A stretch of DNA of 64,000 nucleotides from Gammaproteobacteria bacterium (GCA_025359205.1 JANYHD010000019.1:124001-188000); one strand, 5' to 3'; positions 39,550 through 48,541 are shown, counted from the first letter of the stretch. A program made the numbers and translations. The notes: generated by a model not told the origin, from the letters alone.

Positions 39550-39852
39550 ATGACCGACGATTCGCCTACTTCGTTGCCCTATGCTGACCGGCCCGAGGTC
39601 CGCGAGATCTTTGCCGACCAGATCCGCCTGACCCACTTTGACGGTTATTCCGTGCGGCTCGAGTTCGCCGTGGTCCGCCCGCACCTCGCCGGGCAGGATC
39701 GCGCTGAGGCGACGCTGGTTCCGGCCGCGCGGCTGGTGCTCTCGCCGCACGCGGCGATTGGCCTCAAGGACCAGCTGGTGCAGCTGCTCGCCACGCTCGA
39801 GCAGCAGGGTGTGCTGCGGCGCGTCGCTCCAGCGAGCAACTCGCGCCAGTAG
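39550..39852 (+). CDS. Small conserved-type protein, DUF3467-like
   Basis: A 100-residue soluble protein beginning MTDDSPTSLPYADRPEVREI. Features are an IRLTHFDGYSVRLEFAVVRP strand pair, ATLVPAARLVLSPHAAIGLK, and a C-terminal helix LVQLLATLEQQG. The order strand-strand, then SPHAA with a terminal helix, resembles DUF3467, but I am not certain. AGGAG sits 8 bp before the ATG, so expression is likely. It lies between the reductase and a GT2 gene in the same direction. Confidence 0.7.
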   Translation: MTDDSPTSLPYADRPEVREIFADQIRLTHFDGYSVRLEFAVVRPHLAGQDRAEATLVPAARLVLSPHAAIGLKDQLVQLLATLEQQGVLRRVAPASNSRQ

Positions 39853-39867
39853 CCGCAACACTCCGGC

Positions 39868-40632
39868 ATGACTGCCCCGAAACTCGCCGCCTGCATCATC
39901 ACGCGCAACGAGGCCGCGCGCATCGCGCCTTGCATCGAGGCGCTGCGCTTCTGCGACGAAATCGTCGTGGTTGATGCGCATTCGGACGATGCGACGCGCG
40001 CGATCGCCGCACGGCTGGGCGCACGTGTCATCGAGCGCGACTGGCCGGGTTACCGCACGCAGAAGCAATTCGCGACCGACGCAGCCAGCTGCGACTGGGT
40101 GCTGTCCGTCGACGCCGACGAGCGTGTGACGGACGCGCTGCGTGCCGAGATCGAAGCGCTCCGGGCGGGCGGTTTCGCGGGCGCGCGCGGCTGGACGATT
40201 CCCCGCCTCACCGAGTACTTCGGGAAATTCCTGCGCCATGGCAATGCCTGGCCAGACCGGCAGGTGCGTTTGTATGACCGGCGCGTGGCGTGCTGGGTGG
40301 GCTACGAAGTGCACGAGAAGATCGCCGTCGACGGACCGGTCGGCGCGCTGGCCGCGCCGCTCGAGCACTATGCCTACCGTGATCTCGATGACCAGCTCGC
40401 GCGGCTCGATCGCTATGCCAGCCTGATGGCTGCGCAAATGTACGCTGCCGGCCGCCGCGCCGGGCTCGTGCAGGTTCTGTGCAATCCGGCCTGGCGGCTG
40501 TTCCGTGGCCTCATCATCAAGGGCGGTGTGCTCGATGGTTGGCGCGGATGGCTGTTCCACATCGCCGAGGCCGGCTACGTGCGGCGCAAGTACCTGCGCC
40601 TTTGGGCGCGCTCGCGCGGCATCCTATCCTGA
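39868..40632 (+). CDS. GT2-family glycosyltransferase, WaaE/KdtX-like
   Basis: A 254-residue enzyme with the GT-A start LAACIITRNEAARIAPCIEAL, then VVVDAHSDDAT, the metal motif SVDADERV, and a C-terminal region (WPDRQVRLYDRR; YEVHEKI; HYAYRDLDDQLARLDRYA) characteristic of the WaaE branch, which adds a beta-glucosyl unit to the lipopolysaccharide core. It is cytoplasmic or inner-membrane associated. The ATG lies 15 bp after the preceding stop. The sugar and acceptor are inferred from the family only. Confidence 0.88.
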   Translation: MTAPKLAACIITRNEAARIAPCIEALRFCDEIVVVDAHSDDATRAIAARLGARVIERDWPGYRTQKQFATDAASCDWVLSVDADERVTDALRAEIEALRAGGFAGARGWTIPRLTEYFGKFLRHGNAWPDRQVRLYDRRVACWVGYEVHEKIAVDGPVGALAAPLEHYAYRDLDDQLARLDRYASLMAAQMYAAGRRAGLVQVLCNPAWRLFRGLIIKGGVLDGWRGWLFHIAEAGYVRRKYLRLWARSRGILS

Positions 40633-40645
40633 GGCGGATCCAGAC

Positions 40646-41680
40646 ATGGCTACGGTAAAATTCACGGCGGGCGGCAAGCAGGGCAAGGCAGGCGGCAAAG
40701 CGGCGCGCAAGCCCGTCAATTCACGCCGTCGTCTCAAGCCTGCTGCGCGTGAGCGCGGACTGGCGGGCGCCGAGATTGCACTGCCGCGCGAGCACGCGGA
40801 GCTCGCGGACCTGGTGAAGCAGGTCGAGGCGGCGGGTGGCGCCGCTGTCGGCGCGTACCGCGATCCGCTCGGCGGCCGCGCACTGCTGCTCGCCACGCTG
40901 CCACTGAAGGCCGTGCAGCCCACGCCGTTCCAGCGCGACCTGTCGCCCACGCACACCAAGCGCCTGGCCGAGAAAATCGAGCAAGCCGGCGTGTTCCTCG
41001 ACCCGCTGATCGTGGTGCGCGGGCAGGACGGCTTATTCTGGACGCCGAACGGGCGGCACCGGCTCGCGGCGGCGAAAGTGCTGGGCCTGCGCCAGATCAC
41101 GACGCTGATCTGTCCGGATGAGACGCTCGCCTTTCGCATCCTCGCGCTCAACACCGAAAAGGCGCACAACCTGAAGGATCGGAGCCTCGAGGTGATACGC
41201 ATGGCGCGCAACCTCGTGAAGCGCGCCAGCAGTACGCGCGAGAGCCAGTACCAGGACCAGTTCGAGGCGGCTGAACTGCTGACGCTGGGCATACTCTTCG
41301 AAGAGAATCCGCGTTTTGCCGGCGGCGCCTACAGTTCGCTGCTGCGCAAGGTCGATCGCTTCAGCGAACGCACGCTCGCCGTCTCACTGCGCGAGCGTGC
41401 CGGCTATGCGGCACGGTTGTTGGCGATCGACACGGAGGTCAAGCGCATTATCACTGCGCTGACCGCGCGCGGCTTCAAGTCGCCGTACCTGCGCAACTAC
41501 GTGGTGGCGCGCATCAACCCCGTACGCTTCGTCAAGTTAGCACCACGTTCGCTGGGGCCAGCGATGCCGATCGGTCAGGCGCTGACGCGCATGACCGCAG
41601 CGGCGAAGGGTTTCAAGCTGGAATCCGTGTCGAATACCGATCTCGCGTGGGTCGCCGTCGGCGCCGCCGCGCAGGACTAG
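40646..41680 (+). CDS. ParB/sulfiredoxin-like domain protein, orphan
   Basis: A 344-residue protein. A Lys/Gly/Arg-rich N-terminal tail (residues 2-40) could bind nucleic acid. A ParB-type domain follows at about 75-165: LPLKAVQPTPFQRDLSPTHTKRLAEKI, FLDPLIVVR, and TPNGRHRLAAAKVLGLRQI. The remaining 180 residues are helical and unfamiliar (SLEVIRMARNLVKRASSTRE; LGILFEENPRFAGGAYSSLL). No ParA partner is adjacent. Chromosome partition ParB normally sits with ParA, so this is more likely a regulator or nucleic-acid enzyme of the wider superfamily. GAGG precedes ATG 40646. Confidence 0.82.
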   Translation: MATVKFTAGGKQGKAGGKAARKPVNSRRRLKPAARERGLAGAEIALPREHAELADLVKQVEAAGGAAVGAYRDPLGGRALLLATLPLKAVQPTPFQRDLSPTHTKRLAEKIEQAGVFLDPLIVVRGQDGLFWTPNGRHRLAAAKVLGLRQITTLICPDETLAFRILALNTEKAHNLKDRSLEVIRMARNLVKRASSTRESQYQDQFEAAELLTLGILFEENPRFAGGAYSSLLRKVDRFSERTLAVSLRERAGYAARLLAIDTEVKRIITALTARGFKSPYLRNYVVARINPVRFVKLAPRSLGPAMPIGQALTRMTAAAKGFKLESVSNTDLAWVAVGAAAQD

Positions 41681-41684
41681 CGCG

Positions 41685-42893
41685 CTATTTGCGGTAGAGC
41701 AGCACGCCCTCGCGCGCTTCCAGCCAGGCCTGTTCCTCGGGCGCCGTCATGTCGTCGAGGTCAGCCGCATCCGCGTGCGGGTCCTCGATCCATTGCCGCA
41801 GGCGCGGCCCGCCGTTGATCACGTCGAAGGCGAGGCGCGAGTGCTCGTACTCGTACGGGAATTCGCGCCACAGCATGCGCTCGGGTTGCACCGTCCGCTG
41901 CGCCTTGAGGATCGCGGCGATCAACCGCCACGGGCGGAACAGCGCGTGCCGGTAGTCGCTGGCGTCGACGTGTAGCTGGACGCCCTCGCACAGCTGGCCG
42001 ACGTACTTGTGAAAGGTGGGCTCGAACCAGCACACGCGCGGCGTGCAGCCCGCGAGCCAGTGTGGGGCGAAATCCTCCAGCCACTGCAGCACGGCGCGAG
42101 CGCCGAAATTCGGCGCACCGAGCAATTCCAGCGGCCGGGTCGTGCCGCGCCCCTCGGACAGCGTCGTGCCTTCGACCATGACCGTGCCGGCGTAGCTGCG
42201 CACCATCGACAGGTTGGGCGCATTGGGACTCGGGTTCACCCAGGAACGTTCATAAAGTGGCCAGCCGAAACCGGGCGCGGCTTGTGGCTCCCAGCCCTGC
42301 ATTTCAACGACCTGCAGGTCCAGGTCGAGTTTGAGAGTGCTGACGAACCAACGCGCCAGCTCGCCCATCGTCAGGCCGTGGCGCATTGGCATGAGGCCGG
42401 CGCCGACGAAGCTCTCCCAGCCCGATTCGAGCAGCAGGCCCTCGGCCGGGCGTCCGGCCGGATTCGGCCGATCGAGCACCCACACGGTCTTGCGCTGCGC
42501 GGTGCAGGCCTCGAGCAGGTAGCGGAGCGTGGTGATGAAGGTGTAGACGCGGCAGCCGATGTCCTGCAGGTCGATGAGCAGTACGTCGAAGCTGTCCATC
42601 ATCGCCGGCGTCGGCCGGCGCACGGCGCCGTAGAGACTGAATACCGGTACGCGAAGCGCCGGGTCATGAAAGTCCGGCGACTCGATCATGTTGTCCTGCT
42701 TGTCGCCGCGCAGGCCATGCTGCGGACCGAAAGCTGCGCTGAGTTGCAGGCGCGGCAGGGCGGCGAGCGCGTCGAGCGAGTGGCGCAGGTCCGCCGTGAC
42801 GGAGGCGGGATGCGCCACCAGTGCGAGCCGCCGCCCCTCGAGAGGTCGGCGCAACCCAGCTTCGTCAACCAACCTGTCGATGCCGAACTTCAT
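41685..42893 (-). CDS. Exo-beta-N-acetylmuramidase NamZ-like (DUF1343)
   Basis: A 402-residue member of the DUF1343 family: GIDRLVDEAGLRRPLEGRRLALVAHPAS, AAFGPQHGLRG, LLIDLQDIGCRVYTFITTL, VLDRPNPAGR, and MPMRHGLTMGELA. NamZ releases N-acetylmuramic acid from muropeptide ends. No signal peptide is visible, so it should act in the cytoplasm on recycled fragments. It converges on the ParB-like gene with a 4-bp gap. Its start overlaps the stop of the DOMON-like gene by 4 bp. Confidence 0.85.
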   Translation of the reverse strand: MKFGIDRLVDEAGLRRPLEGRRLALVAHPASVTADLRHSLDALAALPRLQLSAAFGPQHGLRGDKQDNMIESPDFHDPALRVPVFSLYGAVRRPTPAMMDSFDVLLIDLQDIGCRVYTFITTLRYLLEACTAQRKTVWVLDRPNPAGRPAEGLLLESGWESFVGAGLMPMRHGLTMGELARWFVSTLKLDLDLQVVEMQGWEPQAAPGFGWPLYERSWVNPSPNAPNLSMVRSYAGTVMVEGTTLSEGRGTTRPLELLGAPNFGARAVLQWLEDFAPHWLAGCTPRVCWFEPTFHKYVGQLCEGVQLHVDASDYRHALFRPWRLIAAILKAQRTVQPERMLWREFPYEYEHSRLAFDVINGGPRLRQWIEDPHADAADLDDMTAPEEQAWLEAREGVLLYRK

Positions 42894-43522
42894 GGCATGG
42901 CTGTCCGGGTCCGTGGCGCCTCGCCGCTGGGCACGAGGGCGAGGCTGAAATTTTCCGGTGCGTGAAAGTCGGGTCGCACGCCGGGGTGACGTGTAGCCCA
43001 GTAAGCCAGTGTTCCGTCGCTCGCCTCGATGACAGCGGCAAATCCAATTTGCCAGACCTCAGTCCGTGTGCCGGGGGCCGCGACGCGTTCAGTGGAATCC
43101 ACTTCGTTCGGTAATTGCGCCCGCGCCTGCAGGCGCAACTGGCCGGGCCCGAGCGCGTGCAACGTGATGCCAGGCTGCGCCAGCTCCGGGCGGCCCTGTC
43201 CGCGCCGGTAGCCTTCGAAGTGGTACATGGCCCAATCGCCCGAGGGAGAGAAATTGAATTCCACGTAGGCGTCCGCAGCTCCGCGCCGCGCGAACAATTC
43301 GAAGCAGGTGTGGCGCCACAATTCGTCGCGCCGTCGCGGTGCGCGTGCCGCCTCGGGCAGGCGCAAGCGCACCAGCTCGCCCTGCAGCAGGCAGTCGACC
43401 GTGATCCGGCCCGTCACATCGAGGGCGCCGGAGACTGACAGTGAATGCAGCGGACCTGGCTGGCAGGTCGGGTGCGGCTGCAGAGGCAGGTCGTGGAATT
43501 CGGCAATGTGGTTGGCTGTCAC
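42890..43522 (-). CDS. DOMON-like domain protein
   Basis: A 210-residue protein without a signal peptide. It looks like a carbohydrate-binding beta-sandwich of the DOMON-like type: LWRHTCFELFARRGAADAYVEFNFSPSGDWAMYHFEGYRRG is typical, with later WQIGFAAVIEASDGTLAYWA and a C-terminal RPDFHAPENFSL. The start is uncertain; GTG at 43522 (TANHIAEFHDL) is the best fit because residues upstream are out of character. It precedes and overlaps the NamZ gene, so it may support the same wall-recycling step. Confidence 0.78.
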   Translation of the reverse strand: MTANHIAEFHDLPLQPHPTCQPGPLHSLSVSGALDVTGRITVDCLLQGELVRLRLPEAARAPRRRDELWRHTCFELFARRGAADAYVEFNFSPSGDWAMYHFEGYRRGQGRPELAQPGITLHALGPGQLRLQARAQLPNEVDSTERVAAPGTRTEVWQIGFAAVIEASDGTLAYWATRHPGVRPDFHAPENFSLALVPSGEAPRTRTAMP

Positions 43523-43589
43523 GGCGGGCAACGCTACGCAATTGCCCGGCGCAGCGCAATTCGCAGCTCCATGCGCTTCAGGATGCGCA

Positions 43590-44819
43590 TCAGGGCGGCG
43601 CCGACGGCACGCCGTCAATCTGCGCGCGTGCGATGGCCGGACGCGCGTCGCGCTGATAAGACCAGGGTAGGCTGTGCAGGCGCGCGAGCAGTGCGCCAAC
43701 GAAACGATCCTGCCGCTGCCGCGCCACGGGCACCGGCACGCCGTGATTGAGGATAGCGAAGTACACGGTGCCGCGATCGTTGGTCGGGATGGCGCCGATG
43801 AGCGCGCTCGCGCCGAAATCGCCGAAGGTGCCCGTCTTGCCCACCACGCGGCCGGCCTGGTCCGGTGCATTCAGGCGCTCGTGCAGCGTGCCGGCGTCGA
43901 CACCTGCGACCGGCAGGATGTCGACCAGCCTGTGGCCGCTGCGCACGAGCTCCGCTTCCAGCGCGCGCAATACTTTCACGGCCGCACGCGGGCTGAGCCG
44001 GTTGCGCGCGTCAGTGCCCGCGCCGTCGCCGAGCCTGATTTCGCCGCGCATCCCGGGCGGCACCGCCGCGCGCGCCACTGCCTCGACCGCGGCAGCGCCG
44101 CCGGCCGCGTCCGCCAGCGGCTTGAAAATGTTGTTCGAGTAATCGTTCAGCTGCTTGGCGAGTTCGAGCAGCGTCTGTGAACGATGCACCAGCAGGACCC
44201 GCGGCGGCTCTGCGGCGGTGGTAGCGGTCGCGGGCGTGACGCCGTCGAAGCGCAGCGCGGGCGGTGCGGCTGCCGTCGGCTGCAGCGCCTGCACGGCCCC
44301 CCAGGCCGCCGGCGGAAAAGTTCCCGACAACACCTGCTGCAGCCGCAGTACGGCGCCGGCGCCCTGCCAGTCGAAAGTCAGCGGCGCCAGCGCGCGCAGG
44401 CTCCCGGTCACGCGCCGCAGTCCGAGCTGGTTGAGCTGTTGCGCCACCAGCAGGGCGTTCTCGTCGAGGAAATATGGGTCGCCGCCGCTGTCGACCAGCA
44501 GGTCGCCCTCGAGCGTGTCCGCACGCAGGGGCGCCGTGGCGAGGAAGCGCGTGGTGAAGCGAAAATCGGGGCCCAGCTTGCGCAGCAGCGCCAGCGTCGT
44601 GGGCACCTTGGAGATCGAGGCGGGATGCACCGCCCGCTGCGCGGCCTGGGCGAGCAGCACGGTGCCATCCGCAGCTTCGACATATACGCCCTGGCCGGTT
44701 CCCAGTAACGATCGGGCCAGGTCCGCCAGCGAGGGCGGTTCGCGCGCCGCCGACCCGGTTGCAATCGCGACCAGCAGCACCGCGGCCAGCGCGCGCGGGT
44801 AGAATGCGCCTTTGAACAT
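43590..44819 (-). CDS. dacB: D-alanyl-D-alanine carboxypeptidase/endopeptidase (PBP4, peptidase S13)
   Basis: A 409-residue periplasmic enzyme with a signal peptide (ALAAVLLVAIATGSAA). The penicillin-binding motifs are intact: S68-I-S-K71 in PASISKVPTTL, SNN in DYSNNIFKPL, and KTGT in VVGKTGTFGDFG. The extra domain between the first and second motifs (LVDSGGDPYF; FPPAAWGAVQAL) is typical of S13, though slightly short. It trims or cleaves peptidoglycan cross-links. It diverges from the M3 peptidase gene, with only 15 bp between the starts. Confidence 0.93.
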   Translation of the reverse strand: MFKGAFYPRALAAVLLVAIATGSAAREPPSLADLARSLLGTGQGVYVEAADGTVLLAQAAQRAVHPASISKVPTTLALLRKLGPDFRFTTRFLATAPLRADTLEGDLLVDSGGDPYFLDENALLVAQQLNQLGLRRVTGSLRALAPLTFDWQGAGAVLRLQQVLSGTFPPAAWGAVQALQPTAAAPPALRFDGVTPATATTAAEPPRVLLVHRSQTLLELAKQLNDYSNNIFKPLADAAGGAAAVEAVARAAVPPGMRGEIRLGDGAGTDARNRLSPRAAVKVLRALEAELVRSGHRLVDILPVAGVDAGTLHERLNAPDQAGRVVGKTGTFGDFGASALIGAIPTNDRGTVYFAILNHGVPVPVARQRQDRFVGALLARLHSLPWSYQRDARPAIARAQIDGVPSAPP

Positions 44820-44834
44820 TCGGGGGAGTATCGC

Positions 44835-47075
44835 ATGCGAATCACCAGCGCCGCCTGGACCACGATCGCAGTGTATGCACTGGGCCTGCCGATTGCGGCC
44901 GCAGCCGTAGCCGAAACCGCAGCCGCAGCCGCGCCGACGCTGCCGGCCGACAATCCCTTCGCCGCTCCGAGCTCGCTGCCCTACGGCATGCCGCCCTTTG
45001 ACCGCATCAAGGACAGCGACTTCCTGCCCGCCTTCGAAGCCGGCATGGCCGAGCAGCTGCGTGAAGTGAAGGCGATCACTGACAATCCTGCGCCACCCAA
45101 TTTTGACAACACCTCGCTGGCGCTGGAGCGCTCCGGAGCGCTGCTGACCCGGGTGCGCGAGACCTTCACCAACCTGAATGCGTCCAACAGCGACGACGCG
45201 CTCGACAAGCTCGACGGCGAGATCCAGCCGCGACTTGCAGCACACAAGGACGCGATCAACCTGGATCCGGCGCTGTACGCGCGCGTCGACGCCGTGTACC
45301 GCGATCGCAAGCACCTGCTGCTCGATTCCGAGTCCTATCAACTGCTGATGCGCCAGCACCGCATCATGGTGAGCGCGGGTGCGCAGCTGCCGGAAGCTGC
45401 CAAGTCGCGGCTGCGGGCCTGCAACACGGAGATTGCGGAGCTGATGGCGCGCTTCCGCCTCAGCCTCCTCAAGGCCGCCAACGATGGCGCGGTGGTGGTC
45501 GACGACGCGCAGCAACTCGACGGCCTGAGCGCGGCGGACATCGCCGCCGCCGCCGATGCGGCTACGAAGCGCGGGCTCAAAGGCGAGTGGGCGCTGGTGC
45601 TGATCAACACCACCACCCAGCCATTCCTGGCGGAGCTGCGCAACCGGGCGCTGCGTGAACGGCTGTATCGCGCCTCCGTAAATCGCGGCATCGGCGGATC
45701 CGACGACACGACCGCGACGATCGCGCGGCTGCTGCGCGTGCGCGCCGAGCGCGCGCGGATCCTGGGGTTCCCCAATCACGCCGCGGCCATGCTGGATGAG
45801 GAGACCGCGGGTACGCCCGCAGCGGTCGAGGCGATGCTGCGCGGCCTGACGCCGGCAGTGCGTGCCGGAGCGGAGCGCGAAGCCGCGGTGCTGCAGAAAT
45901 TCATCGACCAGCAGGCGGCGGCGGCTGGCCGGCCCAGTGAAAAACTGCAGCCCTGGGACTGGGATTTTTACTCCCAGCAGGTGCGCAAAGCCTCGTATGA
46001 CTACGATGCAGCCGAGGCGAAGCCGTTCTTCGAGCTCAACCATGTGTTGAACGACGGCGTGTTCTACGCCGCGCACGAGCTGTATGGCCTCAGCTTCAGC
46101 GAACGCACCGACCTGCCGGTTTACCAGCCGGACGTGCGCGTGTTCGAGGTATTCGACGCGGATGGCAAACCGCTGGCACTGTTTCTGGCCGACTACTTTG
46201 CGCGCAGCAACAAGCAGGGCGGCGCCTGGATGGACAATTTCGTCGACCAGTCACGGCTGCTCGGGCAGCTGCCAGTGATCGTCAACAACCTCAACATTGC
46301 CAAACCTCCCGCGGGCGAGCCCGTGTTGCTGACCTTCGACGAGGTCAACGGCCTGTTCCATGAAATGGGCCATGCGCTGCACGGCATGCTCTCGAATGTC
46401 CGCTACCGAAGCCTGTCGGGCACGAACACCCCCAACGACTTCGTCGAGTATCCCTCGCAGTTCAATGAGATGTGGCAACGCGAGCCCGCGGTGCTGGCGC
46501 ACTACGCGCGCCACTACCAGACTGGCGCGCCGATTCCTGTGGCACTGCTGCAGAAGATCCTGGCGGCGGTCAATTTCAACCAGGGCTACGGCTACCTGGA
46601 AAGGCTGGAGGCGGCGACCATCGACATCGCGCTGCACGAGGTCACGCCAGACAAGGCGCCGGCCGCGAAGGACATTGCCGCCTTCGAGCAGGACGCGCTG
46701 CGCAGGACGGGCCTGGCGTTCGAGCCCGTGCCGCCGCGCTATCACGCCAACTATTTCCGCCACATTTTTGGCGACGACTATTCGGCGGGCTACTACGCCT
46801 ACACCTGGGCTGAAGTGCTGGCACGCGATACCGGCGCGTGGATGCACCAGCACGGCGGGCTGACCCGCGCCAACGGTGAGGTGCTGCGCGACAAGATACT
46901 CTCGCGCGGCCGCACCCGGGAGCCGAGCGACCTGTTTCGGGATTTCTACGGGCGCGAACCAGCGGTCGGTCCACTGCTGGAGTACTACGGCCTGGCCCAG
47001 CCAGCCGAGCCTGCGATGGACACGAAAGCCAAGTCCAAAGCGAAGAGCAAGGCGAAGTCGAAGGCTGCTGGCTAG
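44835..47075 (+). CDS. dcp: M3-family peptidyl-dipeptidase (Dcp-like), exported
   Basis: A 746-residue zinc peptidase with an N-terminal signal-like segment (AVYALGLPIAAAAVAE), so it is probably periplasmic. The core carries FDEVNGLFHEMGHALHGML (HExGH zinc site) and the downstream YPSQFNEMW with the third ligand Glu. The flanking FGDDYSAGYYAYTWAEVLARD is typical of Dcp, which removes C-terminal dipeptides. The last 20 residues are a KAKSK repeat, a basic tail not usual for Dcp. The ribosome site GGGGGAG is very strong. Confidence 0.93.
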   Translation: MRITSAAWTTIAVYALGLPIAAAAVAETAAAAAPTLPADNPFAAPSSLPYGMPPFDRIKDSDFLPAFEAGMAEQLREVKAITDNPAPPNFDNTSLALERSGALLTRVRETFTNLNASNSDDALDKLDGEIQPRLAAHKDAINLDPALYARVDAVYRDRKHLLLDSESYQLLMRQHRIMVSAGAQLPEAAKSRLRACNTEIAELMARFRLSLLKAANDGAVVVDDAQQLDGLSAADIAAAADAATKRGLKGEWALVLINTTTQPFLAELRNRALRERLYRASVNRGIGGSDDTTATIARLLRVRAERARILGFPNHAAAMLDEETAGTPAAVEAMLRGLTPAVRAGAEREAAVLQKFIDQQAAAAGRPSEKLQPWDWDFYSQQVRKASYDYDAAEAKPFFELNHVLNDGVFYAAHELYGLSFSERTDLPVYQPDVRVFEVFDADGKPLALFLADYFARSNKQGGAWMDNFVDQSRLLGQLPVIVNNLNIAKPPAGEPVLLTFDEVNGLFHEMGHALHGMLSNVRYRSLSGTNTPNDFVEYPSQFNEMWQREPAVLAHYARHYQTGAPIPVALLQKILAAVNFNQGYGYLERLEAATIDIALHEVTPDKAPAAKDIAAFEQDALRRTGLAFEPVPPRYHANYFRHIFGDDYSAGYYAYTWAEVLARDTGAWMHQHGGLTRANGEVLRDKILSRGRTREPSDLFRDFYGREPAVGPLLEYYGLAQPAEPAMDTKAKSKAKSKAKSKAAG

Positions 47076-47359
47076 CGCCGGCGTTCGCGCCGCTCGCCGG
47101 GCCGCCGGCGTTCTGCGCTCATCGGCTTGGGCGCGCTGCCAAAGCCGCTGTCTTCTTCGCGGCGGGGACTACTGCGCCGGTCGGGCAGGTGCTGGTATTT
47201 GCACTGACATTCGTTCTGGCGGTTGCACTCCGTCAGCGGCAGCCGCGGGGCCTCACGCGTCAGGAAGCGCCGGCCACGCAGCTGCAGCGCCAGTTCGCAG
47301 GCGATGCCGCCCGGCACCACACTTACAGCGCGCCAGTTCTTGTTCGGTACAGGCTTCAT
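47072..47359 (-). CDS. Small cysteine-motif protein, function unknown
   Basis: A 95-residue basic protein starting MKPVPNKNWRAVSVVPGG. It contains ACELALQLRGRRFLTREAPRLPL and then a compact cysteine cluster, C-x5-C-x-C, in LTECNRQNECQCKYQH followed by PDRRSSPRR. Similar C-x-C-KYxH-x2-DRR tails occur in small proteobacterial proteins of unknown role, which suggests metal binding or redox sensing. Its end overlaps the M3 peptidase end by 4 bp, tail to tail. The coding pattern and cysteine motif support it as a real gene. Confidence 0.65.
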   Translation of the reverse strand: MKPVPNKNWRAVSVVPGGIACELALQLRGRRFLTREAPRLPLTECNRQNECQCKYQHLPDRRSSPRREEDSGFGSAPKPMSAERRRPGERRERRR

Positions 47360-47396
47360 GGCGCGCCTTCGGCTCAGTAGATTGCGAGGTGGGCAC

Positions 47397-48092
47397 TCAC
47401 AGGAGTGATTGCCACTGGGCGCGCAGCTCGCCCAGTTCGCGTCGCAGCTCCGCCAGTTCCGCGCGCAGCGTGCGCAGTTCGGCCTCCAGCAGCTCGACAC
47501 GCGCGTCGCCCGCGGCCTCGACCCGCGCGGCCGGCTCCGCGAAAGTTGCGGGTTCGGCCGTCAGTTCCGCGCTCAATTCACCCGTGAGCAACTGCGCATA
47601 GCGTGCCTCGCGGCGGCCGGGCTGGCGCGGCAGGCGCTGCACGACGGCGCCTTCGGCGCGTGCGGCCAGCGCCTCGAGCACGCGTTCAACCTCCGCGCTG
47701 TCGGCAAAGGCGGCCATGCGCGCGGCACGGCTGCGCAGCTCGCCCGGCGTCTGCGGGCCGCGCAGCAACAGTTCGCACACGATTGCAAGTTCCTGCGGCG
47801 TGAATTTCAGGCCGGAAAATTCCGTATTGCAGTAGCAGTGCTGGTACTTGGGCACGCGGCTGCCGAAGCCACTGCGTTCCATGACCACGTGCTTGCGTAC
47901 CAACAGGTCGACGAGTTGCTGCACCTCGGTCTCGCCGAGCGCCATCACCGGGTCACGGTTGCTCTTCTGATTGCACGCATTGGTCAGCGCGTTGAGCGAG
48001 AGCGGATACTGGTCGGGCGTGGTGATCTGCTTTTCGATCAGGCAGCCGATCACGCGTGCTTCGACCGCCGACAGGATGACCTTCAGGCTCAT
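47397..48092 (-). CDS. yceH: YceH family protein (DUF480/UPF0502)
   Basis: A 231-residue protein made of two winged-helix units: LSAVEARVIGCLIEKQITTPDQYPLSLNALTNACNQKSNRDPVM and FTPQELAIVCELLLRGPQTPGELRSRA are the family signatures. A C-terminal coiled coil of about 30 residues (AELRTLRAELAELRRELGEL) follows. YceH proteins look like nucleic-acid-binding regulators, but their targets are not known. It starts at 48092, just after the gloA-like gene, in the same direction. Confidence 0.92.
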   Translation of the reverse strand: MSLKVILSAVEARVIGCLIEKQITTPDQYPLSLNALTNACNQKSNRDPVMALGETEVQQLVDLLVRKHVVMERSGFGSRVPKYQHCYCNTEFSGLKFTPQELAIVCELLLRGPQTPGELRSRAARMAAFADSAEVERVLEALAARAEGAVVQRLPRQPGRREARYAQLLTGELSAELTAEPATFAEPAARVEAAGDARVELLEAELRTLRAELAELRRELGELRAQWQSLL

Positions 48093-48108
48093 GCGTCCGC
48101 GCCCATGC

Positions 48109-48528
48109 TCACCAGCTGCCCACGTTGGACATGGATAGCCACGGCTCGCGCGGCGGCTGTGCGCCGCCGCGCTGCAGGAGCTCGATTGAGATGTTGTCCG
48201 GCGAGCGCACGAAGGCCATGTGCCCGTCGCGCGGTGGCCGGTTGATGGTGACGCCATGCTCGCGCAGCCGCTCGCAGGTGGCGTAAATATCGGCCACCTC
48301 GTAGGCGAGGTGGCCGAAATTGCGGCCACCCGTGTAGCCTTCCGGATCCCAGTTATACGTCAGCTCGACCTGCGCTGATTCGTTGCCGGGTGCACACAGG
48401 AATACCAGCGTGTAGCGACCCTTCTCGTAGTCTGTATGGTCCAGCTCCACGAGCCCGAGCGCGTCGCAGTAGAAGCGCCGCGCTGCCTGCAAGTCGCTCA
48501 CACGCACCATCGTGTGCAGGTACTTCAT
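48109..48528 (-). CDS. gloA: Lactoylglutathione lyase (glyoxalase I)
   Basis: A 139-residue vicinal-oxygen-chelate enzyme: MKYLHTMVRVSDLQAARRFYCDALGLVE gives the first metal His, QVELTYNWD the first metal Glu, NFGHLAYEVADIYATCERL the second His, and FVRSPDNISIELLQ the second Glu. It converts the methylglyoxal-glutathione adduct to lactoylglutathione. The compact size matches the nickel-type bacterial enzyme. It is followed by yceH with a 16-bp gap. Confidence 0.95.
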   Translation of the reverse strand: MKYLHTMVRVSDLQAARRFYCDALGLVELDHTDYEKGRYTLVFLCAPGNESAQVELTYNWDPEGYTGGRNFGHLAYEVADIYATCERLREHGVTINRPPRDGHMAFVRSPDNISIELLQRGGAQPPREPWLSMSNVGSW

Positions 48529-48541
48529 CCCGAAGCAGACC

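Noticed and set aside
44820-46076. Upstream extension of the dacB frame into the M3 peptidase gene
   Set aside because: It is antisense to the Dcp frame, and the signal peptide clearly begins at 44819.
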